Shown here: positions 63,250 through 64,000 of the stretch, in pieces | Layout of the letters: each line of letters starts with the position of its first letter | Position numbering within the stretch: the first letter of the stretch is position 1 | From: Photobacterium angustum | GTDB lineage: Bacteria > Pseudomonadota > Gammaproteobacteria > Enterobacterales > Vibrionaceae | Direction of reading: 5' to 3' | DNA: 64,000 nt | Assembly (NCBI RefSeq): GCF_003026365.1 | Contig: NZ_PYOM01000025.1 | Location: 1-64,000 of the forward strand | Translations under genes and position numbers: made by a program | The notes under the pieces: generated by a model | The model's database searches: none | Told to the model about the DNA's origin: nothing | The model's input: the letters and a program-made list of their open reading frames with translations, nothing else

Positions 63250-64000
63250 TTATTCTGCGTAAGCTTTAGCGACTTCTTCTGCAATCATCGTAATACCACG
63301 CTGCATTTCTTCATCATCTTGGACATAGTTCATGCGTAAGCATTCATGGCTATGTGCCCACTCATCTTGTAATCCGATAAAGAAATATTCACCAGGCACG
63401 ATCAGTACGCCACGTTGTTTTAAGCGTTGATATAGTACCTTCGTGGTGATCGGTAAATCTTCAAACCATAGCCATAAGAAGATAGCGCCTTCAGGTTTGT
63501 GAATTTTAAATCGAGGATCGGGGATAGCTTGGCGCAGTAATTCAACGGCGCGTTGCGCCTTCTGATGATAAAACGGCTTAATCACGTTTTGGCTCAGTGG
63601 TAATAGTTCTTGCTGGTGGATCATTTTCGTTGCTACCGCAGGGCCAATACTACCAGGTGCTAAGTTGACGATACCATTGATGTTAGACAAAGCAGTAACC
63701 ATGGCTTCATTGGCAATCACGATACCGCAGCGGACACCGGGTAACCCAAGTTTGGATAAGCTCATGCACAGAATGGTGTTGTCATCCCAAAATGGTGTTA
63801 CATCTTCAAAAATAATATCAGGGAAGGGTAAGCCGTAAGCATTGTCGATAATTAATGGGATCTGGTGCTCTTTAGCCAGCGCTGCTAAATGATCAATTTC
63901 TTTATCTGTAAGTACATTGCCAGTTGGGTTAGTAGGACGAGAGGCGCAAATTGCTGCGATGCTGTCATCGATGACTAACTTGCTAAAATCGACATGATAT
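63250..64000 (-). CDS. avtA: Valine-pyruvate aminotransferase AvtA (3' part, cut by the window)
   Basis: PLP-dependent class I aminotransferase that interconverts valine plus pyruvate with 2-ketoisovalerate plus alanine. The frame is open from the stop at 63250 to the window edge, about 250 codons. Read upstream of the first internal Met, it shows CASRPTNPTGNVLTDKEI, PLIIDNAYGLPFP and the PLP-lysine segment CMSLSKLGLPGVRCG. The N-terminus lies outside. The assignment rests on these motifs and on the same neighbour of gyrB in vibrios. Confidence 0.85.
   Translation of the reverse strand, partial: YHVDFSKLVIDDSIAAICASRPTNPTGNVLTDKEIDHLAALAKEHQIPLIIDNAYGLPFPDIIFEDVTPFWDDNTILCMSLSKLGLPGVRCGIVIANEAMVTALSNINGIVNLAPGSIGPAVATKMIHQQELLPLSQNVIKPFYHQKAQRAVELLRQAIPDPRFKIHKPEGAIFLWLWFEDLPITTKVLYQRLKQRGVLIVPGEYFFIGLQDEWAHSHECLRMNYVQDDEEMQRGITMIAEEVAKAYAE

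Noticed and set aside
1..64000. CRISPR arrays, insertion sequences, prophage or tRNA genes
   Set aside because: No regularly spaced direct repeats, transposase or integrase frames, or cloverleaf sequences were recognised.

Overview
This window is a chromosome-1 replication-origin region of a gammaproteobacterium of the Vibrionaceae, most likely Photobacterium or a close relative. The gene order mnmG-oriC-mioC, rpmH-rnpA-yidD-yidC-mnmE, dnaA-dnaN-recF-gyrB and parA-parB next to the ATP synthase operon is typical of the origin region of Vibrio chromosome 1, and the DNA is moderately AT-rich. The genus is an inference. No prophage, insertion sequence, CRISPR array or tRNA was seen. The left edge is the promoter and leader of a ribosomal RNA operon running off the window.

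Layout. 1-388: rrn promoter/leader on the minus strand. 389-8772: housekeeping genes for a gamma-carbonic-anhydrase-like protein, shikimate dehydrogenase, heme synthesis, tRNA t6A synthesis, PurE/PurK, the Smg-DprA group and a LysM protein. 9129-14916: def-fmt-rsmB and trkA-trkH. 14980-16494: a PAQR protein and a GntR regulator. 16495-17215: a non-genic stretch that holds a candidate unannotated transcript. 17216-21032: yihD-srkA-dsbA and comM. 21144-27753: the complete ilvLGMEDA operon with its attenuator. 27813-33200: two paralogous XRE regulators, then glmS, a DeoR regulator and glmU. 33443-40414: the nine-gene ATP synthase operon. 40590-44832: parAB, rsmG, mnmG. 44833-45258: oriC. 45259-49490: mioC, a metal-chelate/corrinoid-type ABC importer and a divergent PduO-like gene. 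49566-54230: mnmE, a short second yidC, yidC, yidD, rnpA, rpmH. 54414-56657: an amino-acid ABC importer. 57133-63160: dnaA, dnaN, recF, gyrB. 63250-64000: the 3' part of avtA, cut by the window edge.

How the parts work together. The right half joins the replication initiator, sliding clamp, gyrase, origin and ParABS partition genes. Protein export and membrane insertion (YidC, YidD) and tRNA/rRNA modification genes lie among them. The left half covers protein N-terminal formylation and deformylation, K+ uptake, periplasmic disulfide formation and branched-chain amino-acid synthesis.

The most unusual items are: a tandem, N-terminally truncated YidC paralog without the periplasmic domain; a candidate promoter-to-terminator transcript at 16688-17086 with no recognised product; a two-way RNA hairpin that would bury the srkA ribosome binding site; a PduO-like protein without the usual N-terminal nucleotide motif, divergent from an ABC importer; a second DnaA-box-like, GATC-rich region beyond mioC; and a near-perfect parS-like palindrome at the end of recF.
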